This document shows, in pieces, positions 8,544-18,700 of a DNA stretch of 64,000 nucleotides. Position 1 is the first letter of the stretch. The number at the start of each line of letters is the position of its first letter. Source of the DNA: Termitidicoccus mucosus. GTDB taxonomy: Bacteria > Verrucomicrobiota > Verrucomicrobiia > Opitutales > Opitutaceae. Position numbers and translations under genes: made by a program. The stretch is taken from positions 1,240,001 to 1,304,000 of the forward strand of contig NZ_CP109796.1 of NCBI RefSeq assembly GCF_038725785.1. Reading direction: 5' to 3'. The notes below the pieces were generated by a model. That model had not been told where the DNA came from, ran no database searches, and was given only the letters and a program-made list of their open reading frames with translations.

Positions 8544-9593
8544 ATGAGCATACTCACACTTGAAACAATCAAGGCGCCCGTGTCGTTCCGCGACGAGGCG
8601 CATCTCGAAGAATTTCTCTCCACGCCCACCCGCGGCTTGGTCGAGGACTTTGCCAAATTACCAGGCGACATCCTCATCCTCGGGGTGGCCGGTAAAGTCG
8701 GCCCGACGCTCGCCATGATGGCGAAGCGCGCCGCCCCTGGCAAACGCGTCATCGGGGTTGCCCGCTTCTCCGACGCCGATGTGAAGCGCCGTCTCGAAGC
8801 GGCTGGCATTGAGACGATCTCGTGTAATTTGCTGGACCGTGAAGCCGTGGCGAAGTTGCCCAAGGTGGAGAATGTGGTCTTCATGGCGGGGAAGAAGTTT
8901 GGGGCGGACGAAGAGGCGCCTTTCACCTGGGCCATGAATGCCGTGGTGCCGGCCTACGTGGCGGAGCATTTTTCCAATACGCGTTTCGTGGCTTTCTCGA
9001 CGCTGTGCGTCTATCCGTTTTCACCGGTGGACGGTCCGGGCGCGACACCGGATGACACGCCTCCGACCCCGCTTGGCGAATACGCCAATTCCTGTGTGGC
9101 GAGAGAACGTGTTTTCCAATATTTCTCTGCGAAAACGAAAAGTCCGGGCAGGCTTGCGCGGTTGAATTACGCCATAGACTGCCGGTATGGCGCCTTGATC
9201 GATATCGCATTGAAAGTCCTGCACGGGGAACCGATTGATATCCGCACGGGCGTTGCCAACTGTATCTGGCAGGGGGACGCCATAGCATTTATCCTGCGAA
9301 GCCTTTTGCATGGCTCCATTCCAGCCAAGGCAATCAATATTGGCGTTCCTCAGACTGCGAATGTGCGCAAGGCGGCTGAGCGCTTTGGCGAACTCTTTGG
9401 CAAGACTCCAATCTTTTCGGGCACGGAACAGCCTACCGCGTGGCATAACGACTGCACGGAAGCACAAAGGTTGTTCGGTGAACCGGCCATTGACTTGGAG
9501 ACGATGATCCGCTGGAACGCCGACTGGCTCCAAAGAGGTTTGCCGCTGCATCACAAACCCACCCATTATGAGGAGCGGGAAGGGCACTTCTGA
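8544..9593 (+). CDS. NAD-dependent epimerase/dehydratase (extended SDR) family protein
   Basis: A 349-residue protein from the ATG at 8544. The N-terminal Rossmann fold has the variant glycine motif ILILGVAGKVGPTL (about residues 47-60), an SDR strand VVFMAGKKFGADEEAP, and STLCVYPFSPVDG at the usual catalytic Ser position; the expected YxxxK appears altered (LGEYANSCVARER, with Tyr but not Lys at +4). The altered active site leaves its chemistry uncertain. It sits 10 bp after the DapA-like gene and is followed by a clear terminator, so the two-gene unit ends here. A role in uronate or sugar-nucleotide epimerisation is likely but unproven. Confidence 0.82.
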   Translation: MSILTLETIKAPVSFRDEAHLEEFLSTPTRGLVEDFAKLPGDILILGVAGKVGPTLAMMAKRAAPGKRVIGVARFSDADVKRRLEAAGIETISCNLLDREAVAKLPKVENVVFMAGKKFGADEEAPFTWAMNAVVPAYVAEHFSNTRFVAFSTLCVYPFSPVDGPGATPDDTPPTPLGEYANSCVARERVFQYFSAKTKSPGRLARLNYAIDCRYGALIDIALKVLHGEPIDIRTGVANCIWQGDAIAFILRSLLHGSIPAKAINIGVPQTANVRKAAERFGELFGKTPIFSGTEQPTAWHNDCTEAQRLFGEPAIDLETMIRWNADWLQRGLPLHHKPTHYEEREGHF

Positions 9594-9612
9594 TTCGTTT
9601 ACATGAAATCCA

Positions 9613-9653
9613 AGGAAAGGCCGGTGACAAGGTTCTCCGGCCTTCCTGTTTTT
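9613..9653 (+). terminator. Rho-independent terminator
   Basis: GGCCGG (9619-9624) pairs with CCGGCC (9637-9642). The stem extends outward through AA/TT and, across one bulged A, AGG/CCT; TTTTT follows at 9649-9653. It closes the DapA-like/epimerase transcription unit and separates it from the MFS gene at 9713. Confidence 0.85.
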
Positions 9654-9712
9654 CAAACGGCAGCATGACGTGATGAGGAAATTCGCAGAACAAAACTTCG
9701 AAAAGGAAAACC

Positions 9713-11026
9713 ATGAGCAATTCGCATAGGATTCATGCAGGGAAGTCCGAGGCATTTGAGAAAGACACGGATCAACCGGGCAATGACCGGCATTACGGAA
9801 GGCAGGTCGTTCTGGCCGGAGTTGGAATCAATCTGGCTTTGGGATTCCTTTATGCGTGGAGTGTAATCAGCAAAAAAATACCCGACAGCTGGCAATGGTC
9901 GGAAGCCGACCGGGTTTTGCCGTATTCGATCGCGTGTCTGGGCATATCGCTGCCCATGGTCTTTACCGGATGGTTTCAGGATAAGTGCGGGCCGCGCATG
10001 GCGGCGACCATAGGTGGGATATTGGCCGGGAGCGGAATAATATTGGCGAGCCTGACCCAGTCGCTTGCCGGTTATGCGCTTGGATTTGGCGCGCTATTCG
10101 GGGTGGGGACTTCCTTTGCATATGCCGCTGTTACGCCGACTGCTGTCAAGTGGTTTTCGCCAGCGAAGACGGGAGTCGTTACAGGTATTGTTGTGGGTGG
10201 ATACGGCTTGGCGACGCTTTATGCCGCGCCTCTGGCGGAGTTACTGATAAATGCACACGGCATATCGAATACGCTTTTGGCCGTGGGCATTGTTTTCTTT
10301 TTGGGCATCGTGGGCTTTTCCCAGCTTCTTGTCCTTCCAAAGACTCCTTCACGTTCTGAAAAAAAGGGGAACCCGGATTCATGCGATGATTTTTCGCCAA
10401 GGGAAATAGTAAGGACGTGGCAGTTTTATGTGATATGGTTTGCCTACGCATGTGCGTCCGGCGCCGGACTCATGGTTATCTCGAAGCTGGCGATCATCGC
10501 GGATTTTCAAGCCGGCTTAAAGCTCGGATTTGTGCTCGTGGCCTGTCTTGGGCTGGGCAACGGAGGCGGGAGAATCCTGACCGGGGCAATATCGGACAGG
10601 ATCGGGCGGAAGGCGACTTTGCTTATATGTTTTGCGACCCAGGCCTGCTTGATCTTCCTCCTCTCGAAAAGCAAAGGCCCCGAATACGGAACGCTTCCCG
10701 TGTTCATGGCGTTATCAACGCTCATAGGAATGAACTACGGCGCGAATTTGTCCCTATATCCATCCATCACGAAAGATTATTACGGGCTGAAAAATTTCGG
10801 GGCAAATTTTGGTTTGATTCACAGTGCCTGGGGCGTGGGAGGCTTTGCCCTATCATTTCTGGCGGGGTACACTTTTGATATGATGCATTCGTTTATATTG
10901 GCCTATAAATGCGCCATCGTTCTCCTGCTCTTCGCCTTTGTGCTTACTGTTTTTATAAAAGCTCCCGGCCGCAGGGAGCAGTCGATGATTGCGCGGGGAT
11001 TGGGCAAAACTGAACGAGGAGATTGA
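9713..11026 (+). CDS. MFS transporter, oxalate/formate antiporter (OFA)-like
   Basis: A 437-residue inner-membrane protein with about twelve hydrophobic segments. The first segment (GINLALGFLYAWSVISKKIP) and the loop GWFQDKCGPRMAATIGG are typical of the OFA branch of the major facilitator superfamily, whose members exchange small carboxylates such as oxalate, formate or lactate. A second MFS signature is seen after helix 8 (GAISDRIGRKATLL). AAGGAAAA precedes the ATG. After a terminator and before a change of strand it is probably monocistronic, and it may take up or export an acid linked to the neighbouring catabolic enzymes. The substrate is inferred from family only. Confidence 0.88.
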   Translation: MSNSHRIHAGKSEAFEKDTDQPGNDRHYGRQVVLAGVGINLALGFLYAWSVISKKIPDSWQWSEADRVLPYSIACLGISLPMVFTGWFQDKCGPRMAATIGGILAGSGIILASLTQSLAGYALGFGALFGVGTSFAYAAVTPTAVKWFSPAKTGVVTGIVVGGYGLATLYAAPLAELLINAHGISNTLLAVGIVFFLGIVGFSQLLVLPKTPSRSEKKGNPDSCDDFSPREIVRTWQFYVIWFAYACASGAGLMVISKLAIIADFQAGLKLGFVLVACLGLGNGGGRILTGAISDRIGRKATLLICFATQACLIFLLSKSKGPEYGTLPVFMALSTLIGMNYGANLSLYPSITKDYYGLKNFGANFGLIHSAWGVGGFALSFLAGYTFDMMHSFILAYKCAIVLLLFAFVLTVFIKAPGRREQSMIARGLGKTERGD

Positions 11027-11255
11027 ACTTTAAAATAAAATTATAAAAACCATATATTTTGAATCAATTGTGATTGAATCAAGCCGTTGGCATCCGAGCG
11101 CCAGCCGAAAATCCTGTTTTCAGAGCGGAGCAGCATCAGTGTCTGCCAGCATAGTTAGATATAGTGATGGAGACGCAGTTTAAAGAGGAGCAGGCAGTCG
11201 ATCCAGAGGATGGGATGGCGAAGGAGGTTGCGAACGAGGCGTATGAACTGTGATC

Positions 11256-12269
11256 TTAATTGGAGGGCAAGCAGACATTCAAAACAGCGAAGGCCTCTTC
11301 TGCTCTTCTCAATACAACGGAGTGCGCGATGCGGCGAAGATCGGCTGCATCCTCGTCCGAAAGGCTTTTGGGAACAAAGGAAACCTCGCGCACATCATCG
11401 CCAAACAATCCTTCATAAAACACGCAGGCCGTGAGATACCGTCCCGCGACGTTGGCATGACTGGCATCCAATATAAACTCCTCGACGCCATCCTGGTTTT
11501 TCTTCCATACCCAGCCGATGTTCAAACTGCCCCGCTGTTCCGGCAAGAGTCCGGCGGATGGATTTTTAAAGTCAAAATCAGGATCGGGCCGATATTGCCA
11601 ACGCGGAGTCTGACGCGCGGCCTGCATGGCCTCGCCCGAAGGCAAGATCCGCAGGCCATACCGTTTTGCCAGTTGTCCGTATGCCGCACTGAGTTGCTCA
11701 TACATCTTTTCCTGGGTAAACCCGTCGCCACGCTGAAAATACTTATGATCTTCGCGATAGGCCCAAGTCTGATGAACGAGAATCTGCGCGCCCGGACTAT
11801 GCTTCTTGATCGCGGCCACCAATTGTTGCGCGTATGGCTCGTAGGTGTCGGCCTTGAAACTAAACGCGCTCAACTGCTGGATGGTCACATAATCCCAGTC
11901 CAGCGCGCCCAGTGCCTCCGGCAGGCTGACCATGTCTTTTCCTGATATTTTCAGGACGGGATGATTTTTATAGGGACTGCCTTCCGGGGCGTCCGGCCTG
12001 GCAACCGCCAGGCCGAGGTGCCGGGCATGCCGCTCCAGCGGACAACCGGGAAGGTTGGCCCTGAACAGGACCAGTTCCTTGCCGGCCGCCTCCGCAAGTC
12101 CAGGCAGATAAAACGTGGCGTCATCCGCGAAGCTGTTGCCCACGGTGAGGAGCTTGACGGAGTCCCTTTGCGGCACCGCCACCGCTTGCGCATACAACGA
12201 CGCGTCAATGACGAGGAACGCAAGGACGGCGAGAGCGCGCCAGCGCATGGCAGGAATGTGGAATTTCAT
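11256..12269 (-). CDS. Secreted DUF4886-type SGNH hydrolase-like protein
   Basis: A 337-residue exported protein with a signal peptide (MRWRALAVLAFLVIDASLYA, after a short N-terminal extension). The first SGNH block is seen as LLTVGNSFADDATFYLPG, and a late DxxH-like block as LDASHANVAGRYLTACVFYE, matching DUF4886 proteins, which are predicted SGNH-fold esterases or carbohydrate deacylases. Conserved middle features include YVTIQQLSAFSF and ILVHQTWAY. It is the last gene of the long minus-strand arm, 115 bp downstream of the TonB receptor with a hairpin between them. It probably removes acyl groups from polysaccharide in the periplasm or outside the cell. Confidence 0.82.
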   Translation of the reverse strand: MKFHIPAMRWRALAVLAFLVIDASLYAQAVAVPQRDSVKLLTVGNSFADDATFYLPGLAEAAGKELVLFRANLPGCPLERHARHLGLAVARPDAPEGSPYKNHPVLKISGKDMVSLPEALGALDWDYVTIQQLSAFSFKADTYEPYAQQLVAAIKKHSPGAQILVHQTWAYREDHKYFQRGDGFTQEKMYEQLSAAYGQLAKRYGLRILPSGEAMQAARQTPRWQYRPDPDFDFKNPSAGLLPEQRGSLNIGWVWKKNQDGVEEFILDASHANVAGRYLTACVFYEGLFGDDVREVSFVPKSLSDEDAADLRRIAHSVVLRRAEEAFAVLNVCLPSN

Positions 12270-12333
12270 ACAAGCGTTATTCTAAAAAATTGTTTGTTTA
12301 ATTTGTCACATGATGGCCACGGGGCACGCTCGC

Positions 12334-12354
12334 GGCCTGACGCAAGGTCAGGCC
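12334..12354. repeat. Intergenic hairpin, REP-like
   Basis: GGCCTGAC (12334-12341) and GTCAGGCC (12347-12354) form a perfect 8-bp stem around the loop GCAAG. It lies between the TonB-receptor stop and the DUF4886 start. No T-tract follows on either strand, so it is not a standard terminator. It may stabilise mRNA ends or belong to a dispersed repeat family. Confidence 0.55.
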
Positions 12355-12384
12355 CCACGACTGGCTTTTGTGTCTTCCCAAAAA

Positions 12385-15300
12385 TCAGTGCCTCACCGAC
12401 ACCGTGAGGGTGTAGGTGCGCGGGTTTTGATAATAGAATTGAGCCGGGGTCATGACGCGGACGGGAGAGGACAGGTCGCGATTCTTGGCCATCATCACCG
12501 AATCGTAATAAATCGGGTCATCGTGGTCGAGGAGATTGGTGACACGCAGGTCCAGCCTCACACGCTGGCGCTTGACCTTGAACTCGTAGCCGAGGGTGAG
12601 TGTGGTCATGAAATAGTCGTCGCTATAGACGGGATCATAGGCGCTGACCGACGGGTCGTTTATGACGGCGCTGTTGGGGTCGCTTGGGTCGGACAGCGCC
12701 TCGTCCTCGCCCCTGTAGCCGACAATGCGCTTGCCGCGGTAATTCACGCCGGCGCCAACGCGGAGGCCCTTCAGCTTGCCGGAGGGAACGGTGTAGTCGG
12801 TGAAGAGGTTGGCCATCCATTTGCTCTGGCCCTTGAGGAGCTGGCGTCCGTTGACGAAGTTGCCCAGCTCGATTTGCAGCGTGCGCCAGCCCTCGCGGGC
12901 GGCGGCGTGGCCCGGCGAGTTGGTGGTGTTGGTGCCGGCGCCGACGGTGCAGACGTTGGTCAGCGGGTCAACCACCAGGCCGGCGTCGGCGAGGATCTGG
13001 CGCAGCGTGGCGTCGTTTTGGGCCATGTAGGCGCGGGTGTGGGCGCGGTAGTTGGTCTGGTAGGATTTCGGAAACGCGGCGTTGAACGTGAGGCGCCAGT
13101 TGCGGGTCAGGTTCGCGACAGCCTCAAACTCGTAGCCGCGGTTTTCCCGGTTGTAGATGTCTTGCAGGCCGGTGGACAGGACGGTCATGCCGCGCTCGTT
13201 CATGCCGGTGCCCGGCGGGCGCTGGCCGGGGCCGTCCCATCTGGGCATGGCATTTATAATGCGGTTCAGGTTTTCGATGGTCGTCCAGATGCCGACGGTC
13301 TGGTTGTTATCCTCGCCCTCGTAATATAAAACGGAGGCGGTCAGGCGTTTTTTGAGCAGCGAGAAGCGCAGGGCGATGTCGTAGCCGGAGGATTCCTGCG
13401 GCGGGACGAGGGTGCCGAAGAGGGATTGGAGCGCGGTGTTCGGGTTGTAGCTGGTGCCGTAGTTGGCCGACACGCTCATCCATGGCAGAATGTCCACCAC
13501 GGCGCCGACGGTGCAGGTGGTGACGTTCACGTCCACCACCGGCGGCGAGTAGTCGTCGCGGAAGCGGTCGCCGGCATACCGCAAGACGGGCGTGCCGTTG
13601 CCCTCGCGCGGCCTGGCGTCGGCGGGCAGGGCGGGGCCGGTGGGGTTGCCGTTTCCGTCCTTGGGAATATAGGTGAGATTAAAATAATCCGCCGGGGCGT
13701 CGGGGGCGAACTGGATGCGTCCGTCCCAATTCACCGCATCATAATCATAATAATTGTCGCCGTTGCGGGTGCGCTGCCAGTTGTTGTCGCGGCGGACGGC
13801 GGCCAGGAAATGCAGGCGGTTGTCAAACACATCGGCCTTGAAGGCGGCCTGAAGGTAGGTCAGCTCGCGCTTGGTGGCGCGCTGGTAGGTGGGGCTGCTG
13901 ATGTCGGGCATCCAGCCGACGGGGACGGTCGCGCCTGTCGCGGGATCGGTGATGGCGCCGTCGAGGTCGGGCGCGGGGCGGTTGCGCTCGTTCCAATAAT
14001 AGCGATAATAGACGGCGTTGGCATTCTTGCCCCATTCGCGGTGGTCGGCGTCGGCTTTCACGGCGTAATTATACATGTAGGAAGTCGCGTCCTGCCAGAC
14101 CTTGCCGGCCATGGCGTTGACGGAGAAGTTGCCCCACCTGGTGCCGTTCAGCACGTAGGCGGCGGCGGCGCGGACGTCGTATTGCTCGGTGTCCCAGTCG
14201 TTGACCACGCGCGCGCCTTCATTGTAGGGCTGGAGGAAATTGGGGTTGTCGGGGTTGCGCTCTTCCACCGTTCCGTTCGGGAGCGTGACGGGGACTTTGA
14301 TCGGGAGTTTTTCGTTGATGTCAATATACGTGTCGTAGAGGCCACGCCAAAACATGTAGCCCTTGCTGAAATACTTGTTGTCGGAATAATTTCCCGCGAG
14401 CTGGAGGAAAAAGTGGCGTCCGATCTGGTGGTCAACGGTCACGGTATAAACCTTGTAATCCTGCACCACGGTCGGCTCGCTGGTGCCAATGGCGAAGGTG
14501 TGCCCGGGATAGCGGAAATAGGAGTTGGCCTCGGCGACATCGAAAATTTCCAGCGGGTAGTCGGAGCCCTGCCCGACAAACGGGGCGGCCCAGTCGCCGA
14601 AGGGGTTGGCGGCGGCGGCGAGATAACCGCCGAAGGGCCCCTTGGCCCCGCTGATGGCGCGCCCGCCCACCGTCAGTCCGGTGTTGACCATGTTGACGGC
14701 GCTGGCGGCCTGCTGCTGGGTTGCGCTCAGTGCGGTGTTATACACATACTTGTTGACTTGCTGTCGGCCGGTGCCGGTGGCTCCGGCGGGGTTGGCGGCG
14801 AGGAGCGAGGCGTAGGTGGTATGCCCGTCCCAGCCGGTGAAACGTTCGACGGCCATGGTCGGCGGGTTGTTGCGCTTGACCTGGCCGACTTCCGCCTCTC
14901 CGCGAATCGTGGTTTTTCCGATTCTATAAACACCGGCCACGTCCACGGCCTTTTTCTTTTCAAACTCGAAGTCGCGCCAGCCATCGGAGTCGTGCCAGAG
15001 GGCGTTGACGCGCACGGCGGCGCGGCGTCCGAGGGGGACGTTCACGTCGGCGGTGGCGCGGAAATAGCTGAGGGAGCTGAACGCGGCGGTGATGCCGGCG
15101 AGGTTTTTGCGCAGGAGCGCCTGCTTGGTGACGATGTTGGGCGTGCCGCCGAACGAGCCGTAGCCGAAGAGGACGGAGTTGGGGCCGCGGGCGTAGTCGA
15201 AGCGGTCGAGGTTGTAGCTGTCGTAATTGACGTTGAGCGGGAAAAAATTGCGCTGGACGCCGTTGGCGGCGATGCCGCGCATGGTGACCTGAGTGCCGCT

Positions 15301-15717
15301 GCCGCTGCGGATTTCGTTGTCGCCGTTATCGCGGGCGGAGTTGGTGTTGGGCGCCCATTCGAGGGCCTCGGCAAAGTTGACCAGTTGCAGCGCGTCGATG
15401 AACTCGCGGGTTTGCACGGAGTAGGCGACGGGGGTCGTCGCCAAGTCGCCGGCCAACCGCCCGCCAGCGAGCGAGGTGGTGGCGACGAAGCCGACGTCCT
15501 TTTCCGCCGAGACCTCGAAGGGGCTAAGGATGACGAGTTCGGAATCGGACTCCGATGCGGGCGCCGCGCGTTGCACAACCGGCACGGCACCGGTGCCGGA
15601 GACGGCCAGCGCCGGCGGTTGCGCGACTTGCTGCGCGAGAAGGGCGGCGGAGAAAAGCAGAGAGGCGAGAAGGGTGGCGGTGCCGCCGCGGGCGTAAAGT
15701 CGAGTGTTCATGGTCAT
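12385..15717 (-). CDS. TonB-dependent outer-membrane receptor
   Basis: A 1110-residue outer-membrane protein from the ATG at 15717 (a second ATG at 15711 is equally possible). The open frame upstream only overlaps the end of the autotransporter gene. A signal peptide (TATLLASLLFSAALLAQQ) is followed by LVILSPFEVSAEKDVGF, the start pattern of verrucomicrobial receptors. The plug domain follows (VTMRGIAANGVQRNFF, DYARGPNSVLFGYGSFGGTP), then a large beta-barrel ending in an alternating aromatic strand (YYQNPRTYTLTVSVRH). It lies 28 bp after the autotransporter gene, so the two are cotranscribed behind the operator at 20378-20393. It probably imports oligosaccharides produced by the surface enzymes. 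Confidence 0.93.
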   Translation of the reverse strand: MTMNTRLYARGGTATLLASLLFSAALLAQQVAQPPALAVSGTGAVPVVQRAAPASESDSELVILSPFEVSAEKDVGFVATTSLAGGRLAGDLATTPVAYSVQTREFIDALQLVNFAEALEWAPNTNSARDNGDNEIRSGSGTQVTMRGIAANGVQRNFFPLNVNYDSYNLDRFDYARGPNSVLFGYGSFGGTPNIVTKQALLRKNLAGITAAFSSLSYFRATADVNVPLGRRAAVRVNALWHDSDGWRDFEFEKKKAVDVAGVYRIGKTTIRGEAEVGQVKRNNPPTMAVERFTGWDGHTTYASLLAANPAGATGTGRQQVNKYVYNTALSATQQQAASAVNMVNTGLTVGGRAISGAKGPFGGYLAAAANPFGDWAAPFVGQGSDYPLEIFDVAEANSYFRYPGHTFAIGTSEPTVVQDYKVYTVTVDHQIGRHFFLQLAGNYSDNKYFSKGYMFWRGLYDTYIDINEKLPIKVPVTLPNGTVEERNPDNPNFLQPYNEGARVVNDWDTEQYDVRAAAAYVLNGTRWGNFSVNAMAGKVWQDATSYMYNYAVKADADHREWGKNANAVYYRYYWNERNRPAPDLDGAITDPATGATVPVGWMPDISSPTYQRATKRELTYLQAAFKADVFDNRLHFLAAVRRDNNWQRTRNGDNYYDYDAVNWDGRIQFAPDAPADYFNLTYIPKDGNGNPTGPALPADARPREGNGTPVLRYAGDRFRDDYSPPVVDVNVTTCTVGAVVDILPWMSVSANYGTSYNPNTALQSLFGTLVPPQESSGYDIALRFSLLKKRLTASVLYYEGEDNNQTVGIWTTIENLNRIINAMPRWDGPGQRPPGTGMNERGMTVLSTGLQDIYNRENRGYEFEAVANLTRNWRLTFNAAFPKSYQTNYRAHTRAYMAQNDATLRQILADAGLVVDPLTNVCTVGAGTNTTNSPGHAAAREGWRTLQIELGNFVNGRQLLKGQSKWMANLFTDYTVPSGKLKGLRVGAGVNYRGKRIVGYRGEDEALSDPSDPNSAVINDPSVSAYDPVYSDDYFMTTLTLGYEFKVKRQRVRLDLRVTNLLDHDDPIYYDSVMMAKNRDLSSPVRVMTPAQFYYQNPRTYTLTVSVRH

Positions 15718-15745
15718 GTTTATTGGAAGGTTGAGGGGTTTGTTT

Positions 15746-18700
15746 TTACCAGGCATGGCGGTAGCCGAGACTCAGCGCCCAAGGGCGTGTGTAAGTGTCG
15801 GCCTTGCTGTATTCATAATCAAAATAGACCTGATTGGTGTCGTTTATGAGGAAGGAAAATCCGGCGCCGGCCTCGATGCGCCAGCCGTCCACCTTCGGGG
15901 TGTAGGTGTCGCCGTAAACCAGCACCTGTCCGCCGGAAGTTTCGCAGTCCACGCCGGCCAGCCTGAGATGCGGCTGCCAGCGCCCGAGGTCGACGCCGAG
16001 GCGGAGTTGCGCGCGATATTGCGCGGAGGTGGCGTCGGAGATGCTCACGCCGAGACCGTCGTCGGTCTCGTAATCGGGGGTGGTCAGCCGGGCCACGGCA
16101 GCGGAAAGGGAAGGCTCCAGCCAAAGGTTTTTCCACACGGCGAGGCACCAACCGGCCTCGGCGGAGAAACCGAGGCCGGCGCTGTTGTAGCGGGCCTCGG
16201 TGGAGTAGCCATCGGCCTCATGGACGGCGAGGCGGTTTTCATAGCGGTCCACCCGCGCGACGAGGTCAACATACAGGCCGGAAGCGTGGAGCCAGGACGC
16301 ATACAGGCCGAGGCCGAGGTGGATCGTACGGCCCGCGCCGTAGCGGTCGTAATCGCGCTCGCTGCGCCCGAAGACACCGTAGCCGCCGGCGTAGAGGGTG
16401 GCGCGGCCGAGCGGGAGCGCGCGATCCATGCCGGTGGAAAACTCATAGGTGTCCTGCCCGAAGGCGTCGCCGGCAACCTCGCGGTCGGCGTCGAGGTGAT
16501 ACGCGTTGGCGCGCACCCAGCCGCTGCCGGGCGGGGTGCCATCTGTGCGATTGCGGAGTTCGCCCAGCCGGGAGCGGAGCGAGTCGAGGCTGTAGTGCCA
16601 GTCGGCGCCGAGGATGCCGGTGGTGGAGAGCACGGCGTCGGCGAGCGAGGTCTGGCCACCGTAGGCGAGGATGACTTCGCCGCCGCGTTGCTGGACGGTG
16701 AACACGTTCATGGCGTGGTCGGTGACCATACCCTCGAAGGTGGCGTCGTTGGCGCCGTCGATCTGCACGAGGCCGAGGCGCAGGCGCTGGGGTTTGTCCA
16801 CTTCGCCGGTGGTCTGGTTATTGAACGCAAAGGTGTGCGTGCCGCTGGCGGCACCCGCGACGTGGAGCGTTTGCGCCTCGCCGGTGCGGAGGTTCACGTC
16901 CATGACGATGGTGCCGGTGCCGGCGAGGTTGCTGGCGATGGTGGTGGCGCCAGCGGCCCCGAAGGGCAGGCCGGAGAGGTTGAGCACGCCGTCGTTGCGC
17001 AGGTGCGCGAGCGTCGCGCCGGCTCCGGTAGGCAGGAGGAGGCCGCCGGCAAGGTTGGAGACGGTGCCGGTGGCGGACATGAAGCGCAGGGTGCCTGCGT
17101 TGGTGACGGAGCCGGCGAGAGTGTCCACAGTGGCGTCGCCGCCAGCGAGGTTGTCCAGCGCGCCGACGCGCGCGGCGGCCAGCGAGCCACTGTTGCGCAC
17201 GGAGACCGCGGTGCCGGTGATGGTGAGCGCACCGGAATTGGCGATGGCACCCGTGGCGTCGGCAATCACGGCGCGGCCCGAGGATTGGTTGTCAAGCGAG
17301 CCGCTGACCAAGGCTGCGGTGAACGCGCCGTGGTTTTCAACCCGCGCGGTCGCGTCGGCGACACGGAGGGTGCCGTCGGCCCCGACCAGCGCGGCGCCGG
17401 CGAGGGTGCCCGTCACTTCCAGCACGCCGGCGCCGGCGAAAACGGTGCCGGTGAGGGCGATGGCGGCGAGGGTTTGCGTGCCGGCGCCGGTTTTCAGAAA
17501 ATCGCCTGGACCGGCGAGCACGCCGGTGAACACGGAGGAGCCGGACGCGATGGCGACCGCAAGCGTGCCGCCGGCGTCAATCCGCGCGGTGCCGGCGCCG
17601 CGCAGGGAGCGGATGGTTTGCGTGAACGTGCCGGTGGTGAAGGTGCCGCCGGCGGCGAGATCGAGCGCGGCGCTGCTGGCGAGGGTGTCGGCGGTGGCGC
17701 CGACGACATTGACTCCGGCATCAACGAAAGTGGTGCCCGTATAGGTGTGCTGGCGGGAGAAATAGACGAGGCCGCCGGAGCCGGTCAGCCGGAGGTTGCC
17801 GGAGCCGCTCACGCCGATGGCGAGGGTGTGGTTGCTGCCGGGGTCCAGGTTGGCGGTGGTGGACAGCTCGAAGGTGCTGCCAGTGACGATTTCGAGGGCG
17901 GAGAGGCTGCGGGTGAGGAAGAGGCCCTTGTCGCCGGCTGCGTTGCTGCCGGTGAGAACGGCGCTGCTGTAAAAGGCCTTGACCGGGCCGTAATTTATAA
18001 CATCTCCGCCAGAGGTCGCCGCCTCGGTGCCGTCCTGGTTGAGGACTTTCAACTGCACGATGCTTCCCACCGTGCTTGCGGAGACGAGCATGATGGCGGA
18101 GCCGCCGACCATGCTGCTTTGGTCAATGAAGTTGGGATTGGCCGGCAGAGTGTCCGTCGTCTCGGTGCCGCCGGACGGGACAAGCCCGGTGAGCTGGACG
18201 AAGCCGCTGCCGCTGACCGTGAGGTTGGCGACCGAGAGCGTGCCGGTCGGATTGAGCCCCGTGCTGGCGATGACCAGCCTGCCGCCGGCGAAGTCGAGGT
18301 TGTTGATCGTGGCGCTGGCGGTCACGGTGGCGACGCCGCCGGCGGCGAGTTGCAAATCCGTGCCGCGGGCGAGCAGCGTCTGCATGGTGGTGTTCAGGGT
18401 GTTGAGCGCGAGGGTGGCGCTGTTTTGCAGGCGCAACGCGCCGTTGAAATTGCCCGCGAGTTGCGCGGTGGAAAATTCGAATGAGCCCGCGTCGAGATTG
18501 TCGAGCGCGAGCGTGCCGCCGCCGTTGAGCGCGCCGGCGAAGAGGCTGGCGGTGTGGCTGATCTGGACGATGCCCGCGTTGAGATTGAAGGCCCCGATGA
18601 AGTGCGAGTTGTCGGCGTTGAGGATCAGCGTACCGGAGCCATTCTTGGTAAGCGCGGCGGTGACGTCAGCACTGGCGATGGAGTCAACTCCGGATGCCAC

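Noticed and set aside
11027-11255. Possible minus-strand coding remnant (a ~30-residue frame, Leu/Arg/His-rich) after the DUF4886 gene, and a 9-bp direct repeat TTGAATCAA near 11070
   Set aside because: The fragment matches no family I know and has no start or context; the repeat is short and AT-rich.
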